Source of the DNA: Metarhizium brunneum
Taxonomy: Eukaryota > Ascomycota > Sordariomycetes > Hypocreales > Clavicipitaceae
Length of the DNA: 64,000 nucleotides
Assembly: GCF_013426205.1 (NCBI RefSeq)
Contig: NC_089423.1
Span: 4,712,001 to 4,776,000, forward strand
Reading direction: 5' to 3'
The position numbers and the translations under genes are program-made. Under the pieces are notes generated by a model. The model did not search any database and was not told the DNA's origin. It saw nothing but the letters and a program-made list of their open reading frames with translations. Positions within the stretch are counted from its first letter, which is position 1. Each line of letters starts with the position of its first letter. Below are positions 48,031 to 58,576 of the stretch, one piece after another.

Positions 48031-48148
48031 CCTGGCTTTCGCACCTGCAGGAGATTCAGAAACCATTGCCAATTGGTAGAGGTAGCATGCGACAGAATGG
48101 AAGCTGGACAAGGGCTAAATTAATAAATGGCATGGAGTCTCGGACTGT

Positions 48149-48436
48149 TCATCGATAGCAGGATGCAGGTTGTGAAAAATTCACTCTCCGTTGTTGACCT
48201 TGATGTAATAGCCGAGACATTGCCCAGTCACACTGCAGTCCGTCAAACGCGTTAACGCAGATATCGTTGCTCAAACTAAACGTGATCACACGAGTCATAG
48301 TTCTTGTATAGGAGACTGTGCGTTTGCATGTCGCACCGATTGCTGTGCTCTGACGGACACAAGCTGGGGTAAAGGAGTCACAGTCCTGGATCTCAAGGAA
48401 CAAATGTTAGCTAACGTCGCATTTGAACTACCTACC
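48149..48436 (-). other. Possible cysteine-rich exon with upstream intron (incomplete model)
   Basis: A frame ending at 48149 is preceded by an intron-like segment 48435-48386 with donor GTAGGT, branch GCTAAC and acceptor ATCCAG. After it the frame reads DCDSFTPACVR, IGATCKR, NDICVNAFDGLQCDW, with several cysteines. The exon upstream stays open only back to a stop near 48480 and no start codon or signal peptide could be joined. It may be the 3' part of a small secreted protein, or chance. Confidence 0.2.
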
Positions 48437-48702
48437 AGACCTCCGTTTCTTTTCTCCTTGGCAAAGGATTTACATGATTGTTATAACACCCATCGTCAAC
48501 TCAACCCTGCTTTAAAGAATAGTTATAGCCGGGTAGATGGCAAGAGAAAGCTTCCTTGAGGCGATATGCATCTCGTAGTTTCATTTCAAATGTCTACCAA
48601 ACGCCTTGCAAAATGCGTCATCAACACCAACTGCAACCTAACCCAACTTGTCGTGTCAAAAAATTCCCAATTGTACTTGTACATATAACAGTTCGTCAAA
48701 AC

Positions 48703-51700
48703 TCAGTAGCGATAACCCCCATATTGTCCCGCGGGTGGTGGTATTCCATAGGCGCCAGCAGAAGGTGGCTGCCATGATGAAGCTGTGGCACCACTGGCAT
48801 CTGGTGGCGGAGCGTAAGGATTTGCAGCAAACGCATTTCCGCTCTCTGTCCTCAGTGGCGAGTTCCTGTAAGCTCCCGATGCTGCCGCCATGCGTCCGTA
48901 CGGACTGGTTGGCCGGTTGCCAAAATCTCCAGACGCCTGTCTACTGTGATTGCCAGACGTGATGCGATATTGACCGCCGGTTTTAGCTTTCCAAGAAGCA
49001 TAGTCCGGTAGCTGGGTGTCGCGAAGCAATGACACCATGATGGTCGGGTTGAGTCGTGTCTCGTCGTAAGTGGGTGCTGGCGGCAAAAGGCTTAGAAGGA
49101 AAGTCACGTCTCGAGGTAGCGCCGATGTTTGATTACGGCGCTGTTGGTCGAGACGTCGTCCAGCTGCTCCTTTCAAGGGGGAAACTCCTCTAGCAATTCT
49201 CTTTGGTGGATTGAGGTCCTCGTCTTCAATGCCAAACGGGCGCTTGGGCGAGGCGGTGGCTCGGATGAATTGTGGCCTTGGGCTTTGTTCCTGCCGGGAT
49301 GGTGGAATACTCTCCCTTGTAGAGATGGGTTGTTCAATCGCAGGGATAAGCTGTTTTGGTCGCATCTGCACAGCCTTGGATATAATGATTGGTGCCGCTA
49401 CAGGATCAAAAGTTTCGGTGGAATATCGTGAGGTGAAATAACTCAGCTTGGGATCCTCTGGAAACAGTTCTGCCATACGAGCTTCTAGCTTCGAGATCTG
49501 TGAAAGCTCCCCGTACTGCGATTCATACTTGTGGAAGTAAGCATACAGTTGTTTGGCCTTTTGCAGAGTTTCTGGCTTAGATACCAAGCGGTTGACACAT
49601 GTTTCGAACACAACGCGGGCGTCTATACAAATCGATTAGGAAACCCGAATTCAATCTAAAGCGGGGGTGACTTGAGAAAAACAACTCACTTGTGGTGTCA
49701 TCCTTGGAATGGAGGTACTTCAAGTATTCTATCATGAATCCAGCATCATTGGGGAAAAGTCGCGCACCACGCTCGAAGATTTTCGCCCCGACAGGATCCT
49801 TATAAACCACCGATTCCAACAAGGCCACTGCGACATAGACATCGCTCGTTAGACGGCCCTTTTGTCGCGCGTCGGTGAAAACTTTTCGTAAGCCACCCTC
49901 AGTTTGATTACCTTTCCCTTGAATACGTCGCATGGCGCGAGCCATGGCGATCCAGACATAAGAAATTGTCTTTGAGAGGAGATGTGACTCAGCAGCGTAC
50001 GCCTGTTGAATGGCAGCAATACGCTCTTCTGTGGGAGACTTTCTAACCTTCTTCTCCTCATCGTCGTCGTCATCGTCATCTTCCTCTATAGATTCTTGGA
50101 CAGCGGGTTCATTTGCTGCAGCCTGTTTGAGGGTGTTGACTTCAAGCTTCTCCCGTTCTTTGACTTTGTCGCCCATTTTGTAGAGGGTATCCAAAACAGC
50201 GTCGTAAGGTTTCCGCACTGCCTTGGCATATTCGGATTTTTCCTCTTCTTTCTCTGGATAGTTGGCTTCGATATGGTCAGCGTGTTTGAAGGCAAGCAAC
50301 ACGCTCTCTGGGTTGGCGCTGATGCCTTGAAGCAGCATTTCGGTGCCTTGAACCTTCTCATTTTCTCGAATGTCGGCTTCAAAGCACCAAGCGGCTGCAT
50401 TAACCCAAACTTCGGGCCAAAAGCGTAGGGCCATTAAGGCTTGTTTGTAGCAATACAGAATTCGCTGCTTGTATGCTTTCGGTTCGTCATCCTTGAGGAC
50501 CAAAGGATCTTCCAGTTCCCAAGCAATCCACTTCTTCCACATTTCAACTTGGGCATGGAATTCCTCATGGCCATCAAAGCCTTGAGCGGGAGGCAGCCGT
50601 GGAAGATTTTCTCTCTTGAGGTTTCGCGTGATGTTGTCCAAAGCAATGTTGGCGCTCTTCGCCGACATATATCCCGGTGATCTCTCTTGGATGAACTTAC
50701 GACCCTATTCCATCAGGTTAGGTTAGTGACGAGGTGAAGGCTATGGCAGTCGTTGGAACGTACAGTAACTTTGTTCAGGCCCATCTCGAATTGATCATAC
50801 TCTTTCCATAGAGTATTCACAGATGACATAGGGACGGCGATGGCACGATGATATGCTTTGCGGAGTTGATCCATCTTTTGTTGATCCTGCCATCCTGTGC
50901 CACCAACCTGACCTGGGCCATTTTTGATGAACTGAACATAGTCTTGCCAAATATTACCCGAATCACGGTCAAATCCAATGGTGTCAATGACAAACTCGTA
51001 TGACTGAGTGACGGTACGTCGGGCCTGACCGGTTGGGTCATTTGTCAGGTCATTCCGACGTCGAATATAATTAAGATATAACGTCCAAAGCTTGACGTTG
51101 GGCACAGACATCAGGCATCTTCCAAAGAGTTGTTCAGCGTCGACAAAATTATCAAGATTGAGTTCCATTTCAATCCATTCAACCCAAATATCAGCCTATG
51201 GAATGGCTTCGTGTCAGTCGCTAGACGGCATTCTTTATTCAGATGTTATAACTCACCGCTTGGGGAAACACTTCAAGGAAACGGTTGTACAGTAAGCGGA
51301 GTTCGTCAAGCCTGCCTCGACGCTTATGATCGGCCATTAGGTTGATCCACGCATCCATATCTCCACGCGGGTCTTCCTGAATGCGCGCCTCCAAAAGTAC
51401 CACGGGATTCACTCCAGCCAGCCCAAGAGGTGCATTAGGAAGCGCGCCGGCAATGGGAAGGGGCGTAGTGCCATTGCTGGTTTGGTTGGCATTGGCCGCA
51501 GCCGAATTTCGTGCTCCAGATGGAGCGTCCTGGTTATCGTCCTCTTCATCATCCGACACCTCGACCAGAAACCCCCCCGACATCTTAGGTTTGTTGGCTG
51601 GTCTCTGCGACGGTGTCCCAGACGCAGACTTGTCAGGTATGTGCGAGACACTGTCAAAACCGACAGATTCGGGATCATATTCGCCTCCATCGTCCTGGTC

Positions 51701-51853
51701 CTCTTCATTTTCATCAATAGGCTCGGCAGCTTCGCTCACAGCTTCCGACGTTTCCTCAGGCTGGTCGAGCCCTGCGCTCGGCTGCGCGAGCGGATCATAT
51801 TCCACACCAGAACCCTCCCCTTCCCAGGCAGCATCTTCCGTGGCCATTTTCAC
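48703..51853 (-). CDS. RNA14: mRNA 3'-end-processing protein RNA14 (CstF77-type HAT-repeat protein)
   Basis: Scaffold subunit of cleavage factor IA, which with RNA15, PCF11 and CLP1 directs cleavage and polyadenylation of pre-mRNA in the nucleus. Exons 51853-51257, 51195-50764, 50704-49690, 49622-48703; 987 residues, in the range of filamentous-fungal RNA14. Start MKMATEDAAWEGEG (an ATG two codons later is equally possible). Residues 1-150 are acidic and disordered. HAT repeats begin at ARIQEDPRGDMDAWINLM and run through VPNVKLWTLYLNYIRRRND, PEVWVNAAAWCFEADI and ISYVWIAMARAMRRIQGKG. An acidic insert (ESIEEDDDDDDDEEKKV) interrupts the repeats. The Suf domain continues with FPNDAGFMIEYLKYLHSKDD and ARVVFETCVNRLV. 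The C-terminal region is Pro/Ser-rich with a short monkeytail-like segment (LPRDVTFLLSLLPPAPTYDE) that in yeast binds RNA15. Divergent from ASF1. Confidence 0.93.
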
Positions 51854-53222
51854 GAGCGCACTTGTATTCTTTATATTAGAATATGATGGAGAAGTCGCGA
51901 TATACGTGGTCGTTGGCGGGGTTGTAGTTCAAACGAGGCAAGGGACGTAGCTCCGTCTCGATGAAATTGCAAGAGGAACAGGCGGGAAGTATATGAGAGG
52001 CACTCGAGTTGCGGGGGAAGAAATATAATGCTCTGTAAAATGGCTAAGTAACTGATGCTGTGGTGGGATCATGCAATGCCTGCAGGCGACTCGCTGAATT
52101 GGAAGCTTCGCCTGCTGAGTGGCGATTCCAAAGCAGCTCTCCACGACTGGCGAAGACGCGGGACGTCGGTGAAAGGCGCAATAATGTTAAAGAGAGCGAA
52201 ATAAACAAAACAATGCGATAGCAATACGATGGTCTGCGGCCTGTGCTGGATGTCGGGTGGCACCAGCAGCAGGATCAGGCTGTGATTGACAGCTCTTGAA
52301 GGTGTTGATGTCCTGAGAAGCTCGTCGCAGAGTCGCAGGCAAAAAACAAGAATAGCTAGTCTAAAATGGGCGGGCGGTGAGCCCTTTGTCTCTGCATGGA
52401 CCAGTGGGCGCCCCAGGAACCAACTAAACCGATAATTTGGATCCCCGTCACAGGGGTAGTTTAGAGGACGAAGACAAGTCCAAGTACCAGACAATGTGCG
52501 AACTGCTGAGGATAGGTTACAAGTTGTTTTGTCACCCCGTACGAGTCCAATACATAATATCAGTCTCAAGCACTTGCCTACAGGGCTATTTACTAATGCC
52601 ATGCAAACACACGTGGCTAAGTACTTAGAAATTTCGTATCATCTGATTTCCCCTACTGGTATCTACCTAGGTACCTAGAACTAGTAGACGATGTCCAGGA
52701 AGGCACGACTCGACGATAGGGTACCTGCCTACGGAGTAGACATCTGGACGCTCAAGAAGAGCAACCACTTGGAACCCACAGTCGGCCTCTCAACGCGCTG
52801 GTGGCCATCAAGCGCGTCCCACCTTCTCGCTGTCACGCACTTGACATGCGGTCCCTCATTGAGCCTCCGTCCGCCACGACTTTTCTGCCACCCGGTAGAC
52901 TTGTTTGCCTTCCTCCAGTCCACGCCAGCCTCCTTCGTCTCTATTGACAGGGTTCTGCCTCCCTCCAGCACAAAGCTTGATTCTGTTGACTTGACAGCGC
53001 GTTCGTCTCTGCCACACTCCAAATAACGTGTCGCCGTTTGCTGAAGCGCTCGATCAATTTGCGCGCCACCTTCCCGCACACCGTCACCGCTGCTCTTACA
53101 ACCAACTGCAAACTTTCCACATCCCCTGCCCATTTGCATTCGACTGATTCAACCCAAGTTGCGCGTACCCTACTTCAACGAAAAGCTAGCGTTTCGTTCT
53201 TCGAAGGATATACTCCATCAAC
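51854..53222. promoter_or_regulatory. Divergent intergenic region between RNA14 and ASF1
   Basis: About 1.37 kb between the start codons of two housekeeping genes. It contains a CTACCTAGGTACCTAG palindrome at about 52663-52679, a CTACGGAGTAG word at about 52730 and TC-rich tracts before the ASF1 ATG. No gene of its own is supported. Confidence 0.5.
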
Positions 53223-54268
53223 ATGTCCGTCGTCTCGCTACTAGGTGTCAAGGTGCTGAACAACCCGGCCAAATTTACCGACAAATACGAGTTTGAGATC
53301 ACATTCGAGTGTTTGGAGGCGCTCGAGAAAGGTACAAGCTGTGAAACGAGCATCCATCTATGCATTCAAAGCCTACAGAATAACTGATTGTACTCTAGAC
53401 CTTGAATGGAAGCTTACTTACGTCGGTTCTGCTACCTCGTGAGAACCACCTCCCAGCGTCATTATTATACCTGATCGATGGACGGTAACTGACCCGGCAT
53501 TTTAGCGATCAATATGACCAGGAGCTTGACTCACTGCTGGTTGGACCGGTCCCTGTCGGCGTGAACAAGTTCTTGTTTGAGGCCGATGCTCCTAAAACTA
53601 CGCGAATTCCCGACGCTGATGTTCTAGGAGTTACTGTGATTCTCCTAACCTGCGCTTACGATGGTCGTGAATTCGTCCGGGTGGGCTACTACGTTAATAA
53701 TGAATATGATTCTGAGGAACTTAACACTGATCTGCCGGCCAAACCCATCATTGAGCGCGTGCGGCGCAATGTGCTTGCTGAGAAGCCCCGTGTCACTCGC
53801 TTCGCCATCAAGTGGTATGTTGAGCGACCCTTCCAGTTGCTTGCTGTCAGTTTTCTGATTATGCTAATGAATCCCAACAGGGACTCCGAGGCTTCGGCTC
53901 CCCCTGAGTTTCCTCCAGAGCAACCCGAGGCAGACCTTGTTGCAGATGGGGACGAATACGGCGCCGAGGAGGCCGAGGAAGAAGCTGCTGCCGAAGCCGC
54001 CGAAAAGACTGAACTCCAGCCTGGGGAGGACGCTGAAATGGCTGGAGTTGAACAGGAGAATGGGAACGCCGAAGAGAATAGGCCGGAAGAGGAAGAAATG
54101 TCCGAGGATGGCAGTGTTGATATTGAAGGGGAGAGTGAGGACGAACTCGACGAAGAGGAGGAGGCTGAGGCTGAAGCCGAAGCTGGTGAGGACGATGCTA
54201 TGGAAGTGGATGACGCCGAAAAGCAGACCGACGCCCCAGCTGCCAAGCCCGTCACCGTTTCTTCCTAA
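53223..54268 (+). CDS. ASF1: Histone H3-H4 chaperone ASF1
   Basis: Nuclear chaperone that hands H3-H4 dimers to replication-coupled (CAF-1) and replication-independent (HIR) assembly. Exons 53223-53331, 53399-53438 (40-nt mini-exon), 53506-53814, 53881-54268 join to 281 residues. The globular domain (about 1-155) starts [18 protein letters not shown], with [40 protein letters not shown], then the signature [20 protein letters not shown] and [12 protein letters not shown]. These cover the known H3-binding and HIRA/CAF-1-binding faces. The C-terminal 120 residues are almost entirely Asp/Glu/Ala, as in fungal ASF1. Intron 3 ends with a GCTAAT branch and CCCAACAG acceptor. Divergent from RNA14. 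Confidence 0.96.
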
Positions 54269-54835
54269 CGGACTTGCGGCTAAGATACGTGATATCGACA
54301 CACCATTTCTGGCCAACCTTTTTGGGAGGATTATTATGCCATCTTGCTCATCGGTCTTCTTGGATGCTACTTTAGGGTGGGTGAGCGCGTTCGCGAATCA
54401 AGCAAGGTTGGTTAGTAGATGAATGAACTATAGAGCTATGACGGTTACGAAACAGGATGATATCCAGGGAGGTAATTGGGATGCGGTGGTTGATTACATA
54501 AGAGTTCGTATATTATTACTCGGGGATAGAAAGAGCACGGTGGATTACAAAGTCAATTTACACTACTTGCCACGGTAAAAGGGGATCCAGGAGTGTTCAT
54601 ACCATGCCTGGGTTTGACGGGCTGATGTGCTGTTCATTGTCATTGTCATTCCTTGTTGATTTTATCTGACACTGCCTTGTCTAGCCCTGTTGTAATATCT
54701 TGATTGCCCACCATCCACGTGACATTCATTATCATAAATCATCAAATTTAGGTCGTCAAATCATGATTCGGGGAAAAAGGGGAAAGAAAAGACCGGGCGA
54801 CCTCCTCATTCACACCAACCGGGTCCTCCATTATA
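54269..54835. other. 3' intergenic region between convergent ASF1 and CorA-like genes
   Basis: Holds both 3' untranslated regions. A TCATTGTCATTGTCATT short repeat occurs near 54633. Nothing else stands out. Confidence 0.5.
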
Positions 54836-57336
54836 TTATACCCTGCCCAGCTCCCCTTCTCCATTCCATCTCTTCTGCCACGGCCACTTCCAGCGACTAC
54901 CGACGGGCGGCTGTTCATTCGCCACTCTCATCCTGAGCCTTCTCTTGCGGCCCTTTGCCAAGTGCACGGATCGATTATCAGGCGCGTCCTGTTCGAGGGC
55001 CCCCGTGAACATTCTGTAAGGAAACGTGACTACCCGAAGGATGAATCTGTACAGTTCTCCCACGACGACGGTGAATATGCGTGTCTGCAGGAGGAATATC
55101 AGCGCCATGAAGGGGATGCACACGAGGACCATGGTGACTGCGAAGCGCCAGTCAGTCGCGGGAATCGTGAATTCCGTAATGCCAAAAACGGACTATTTTT
55201 TTTTTTTTACGAAATGTTAGTTTCCCATCTATTCTTCTTTTCTTCTTTTGTAAATGCCTCGTCTCGGGATAAAAGGGGCTCACTTGCAGTGACAAAGGTC
55301 AGCGGCAGGAAAATCATGCTAATCATGGTCAGGATGCGGATGTTGTCGCCCTGGTCAATGGCCCTCCTGCTCTCCTTGATGGAGCTCCCGCTGAACAGCT
55401 GGTCCCTCAGGTTCTCAATCTCCTTTCTGGTGCGCTCGTTGCGCTTCAGCACCTCGCCCAGCTCGGCGACGGCCTTTTCCAGCTCGCGGCGCAGGAGGGC
55501 CATCTTTGCGAGGTACGCCTCGCCCTCGGGCGACGAGGGCGAGGGATGGGGCCAGAGGACCGGGTGGTTCCCGGGCCAGAAGTCGTCGGTGAAGGTGTCG
55601 AAGTAGGCGCCCACCATGGCCTTGATGCCCGTGTTGATGACGGCGAGGGTGTTGTAGGCCCAGAAGTAGCGCCGGATGTAGGTGAAGTGCTTGTCTTCGA
55701 AGAGGAGCTTGTCGCGGAGGCGGCGGTCGAACATGAACTCGGTCTGCTGGCGATTAGGACAAGATACAGGGGGGGAGGAGAAGGAAGAGGCTGATGAGGA
55801 CTGAGACTGACAGGGGGCGTAATGAGTTTTGTGATTTTCTCGTGGAGAATCTGATTTCGTCTCCCTGCGTCACGATACTCGGCAGTTAGGAGGTCTAGAA
55901 ACGCATAGGGGCCGTTGTAAAAGCTCTTTTTCTGAAAGTCTTCGCCGCGGACAGTGTGCTGGTCGTCGGGAAAGCTCTGGATACTCAACAGCTGCCACGG
56001 GCCAAAGGTGTCGAAGAGGAATCCCTCTCTGGCCCTTTCCCGGCGAGGCCTCATGCGCAGCGGCTTCGTGGGCTCGCCGCCGAGCGAGAGGGCGAGCACG
56101 GAGCTGCACTCGGCAATGTCGATGTGGTCGCCGAGCCGCTTGTCAGAGGGCCGTTTGTCGAACCTCTGCCAGGGGGCGGGCTCGAGGCCTTCTGCCACCG
56201 AGGTGTAGTACTTGAAGACGAAGAAGAATGAGCGCTGACGGACGTTTGCGTACGACGAGGCGGGTTGATGGCGGGTGTCGAGGGCTGGGGGGATCAAAGG
56301 AGACGGGGGGTACGGCGAGACGGACGAGGTTCGTTCAAAGGCCCGGTGCATGATGGCATTTGTGCGCCCGCGGTTTGGCGCCTCAGAGAGGAGATGGGTG
56401 AGGAGCTCGCCCATGTCGAAGTGCGGCGTCATTGTGAGATGGAGGGCGGCGAGGATGAGCGGCGTTGGCTCTTGGACGATGCTATTCATCGGGTACGTCA
56501 ACAACACTGGAGCCCAAACGGCGCGTACAAGGAACATACGTGATTCTGCCCACTGCCTCCCCGTCGGAATTGACGTCCTTGATGGCCTCCCATACCGTCG
56601 GCGCATCCACGATGCCATCTGGACTCTGGTACGGCACGCCTTCTCCGCCGTACTTGACATCAGCTTGTACATCAATATCAACGCTGATCTTCTTGGCTTC
56701 TGCGTCTGCCGTGACTTCGTATACTTCAAACGTCGTGCTCACGTAGCTCTCGCGCTCAAAGGCTGCAAAATCACGAAACGGCACGGCGAGGTCCATGTCT
56801 GGCCGCCGGCGAACGACTTCTTCCAGCACCGTGGCCGTGGGCCCGTCAAACTCTGTCTCCCTGAGATGCCGCATGAGCATGTCGTCGGAGAAGCTCAGTG
56901 GGAGAAGAGGTTTCTGTGTTCTCGAAGTGATATCCGCGGGCGGAGGTGCCAGCTCTTCCGCAGGGCGAGCGCCGGCAGAGGGCGCGTCAAGCAGCGGGAT
57001 GAAGGACAGCTCCTCGTCAGGGATGAATTCTGAATCATGAGAAATTGTCGAGCGCGCTACGGGCTTGGGAGACGGATAAAACGACGGCCGCTCTGCTGTG
57101 GTTTCCAGCGTCGAGGTTCGCGTCCGCTGGAGGCGGCTGAGGAGGTGAAGATTGGGCGTGTGAGGCTCGGGACTGAAAAAGGTCGGGTGAGAGAGGGTGC
57201 GAGGCGGAGGACTGTCTGCACGCTCGCGAGCTCGCTGGCCAACGACATTCTGGATGCTGCGCAGTGTTTGGAGATATTGTTCGTGGTGGTGTTCTGCGGC
57301 GCCGATGAGCTCCTCGACATTGAGTTGAGATGCCAT
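54836..57336 (-). CDS. CorA-like Mg2+ transporter-fold membrane protein
   Basis: Fungal member of the CorA/ZntB-like superfamily: large cytosolic N-part plus two C-terminal membrane helices. Exons 57336-56540, 56481-55812, 55746-55288, 55192-54836; 760 residues. Start MASQLNVEELIGAAEHH; an ATG six codons earlier is possible. The N-terminal 120 residues are Pro/Ser/Arg-rich. The soluble domain includes QRSFFFVFKYYTSVAEG, FDTFGPWQLLSIQSFP and FMFDRRLRDKLLFEDKHF, followed by a long helix with coiled-coil character (LLRRELEKAVAELGEVLKRN). Helix 1 is ILTMISMIFLPLTFVTSVFG, helix 2 is FAVTMVLVCIPFMALIFLL. The CorA GMN loop after helix 1 is not conserved (FGIT), so ion transport is doubtful. The third intron fits only with a GC donor (GCAAGT) (see findings). 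The tail is basic. Confidence 0.8.
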
Positions 57337-58576
57337 GTGCCACACAGGGTTCAATCTACACTACCGACACGGCTTGAAGTCCAGTGCTTTATGAATTGTG
57401 AAGGGATAATGGGCAAAGACGCCTCACCAGGACACGGAACACTATTTCTAAATTCCAACGTGGGCAGAGCGTTGAGCAATTTGCAGCCTCGGCCTGGGAC
57501 CTGGCCTACTCCTCACTTACACGGCGTGCGTGACATGGCCATGATGCGGCTGAACCAAGGACATTCATTGATTGACTCCTGTCCTCCATATCAGCACTAA
57601 ATCGCTCGGTCACCCTCCCAGGACGTCGGTAACAGCTCGACTCAGCTGCCCGACTTGCATGAACCGTCAGCCCTGCTTCACACACCTACAGTTACGTCAC
57701 CGTCGCGCCTCGCCCACCACAAGCCGACGTTACCCAGCGAGGACATCCGTATGTATGGCAGCGCATAAGCACGTGGAGGTGGCGCCCGCTAGGCGCCGAG
57801 TTTGTCTGCGACTTAATTAACATTGGGCGTCAATTCTTATCGGCCATGCCACGTTTCACCCTGCTCAACTTTGGGAAAGCGAGGCTGTCGTGGCGTCAAA
57901 AGTGGGAGACTAAACCGCGTTTGGGGGACAAGGCGAACCCATCTGTTACAAGATCGGAGCCTTGAGGAACGAAGCTTGACGACATTGCCTGCTCTCCATG
58001 GTCCTAGAAGCGAGCTCAGCGTCGCCTCACTTTGACCAGCCACATGCACACACACGGATTCACCAGGCCCTCGTTCATGTCATCACACAACAGGATACAT
58101 GTATTACTCATTTATCAATACTAATTCATCCAAAAGGTAAATCCTCCCGACTCGGTCCAAAAGCCCCCGTCAGATATCAAATAAGCCACCAGAGCCGTCA
58201 ATGAAACTGTTCCAACGGAAAAAAAAAAAAAAACAACCAGAGTCTCCTCGGACCGGCCGAAGCAGAATATCAAATATCCTCCCCAAATTATTACCTAGTA
58301 TCTGAGTGTGCAAATGTAGCGCTATATGTCTCGCCGCAATACGGAAGCGGGAAAGGAATACTAACGTCGGCCGTCGAACAACAAGCAAAAACGGGAAAGA
58401 GAACCAAGGGGAAAAAACACAAAAGGGGGGGGTTTCCTCCCAACTGGCTGTACGAATGTAAAAATGAAGGAAAAGAAACGAAACTTCCATGGTATCAGTG
58501 CTTTCCCAAACGCCAAACAGCCCTTTTCGATATAGTCGTTGTACATTGGTGAAAATATACGAGGCTCGGCGTAACC
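57337..58576. other. Intergenic region between CorA-like and RasGAP genes
   Basis: Contains the CorA-like promoter and the RasGAP 3' untranslated region. No supported gene. A poly-A run of 14 lies near 58220. Confidence 0.5.

Noticed and set aside
55446..56729. 427-codon minus-strand frame reading through 55811-55747
   Set aside because: It reads through the intron into the wrong frame (Ser/Arg/Pro-rich noise); the spliced frame restores conserved CorA-like sequence.
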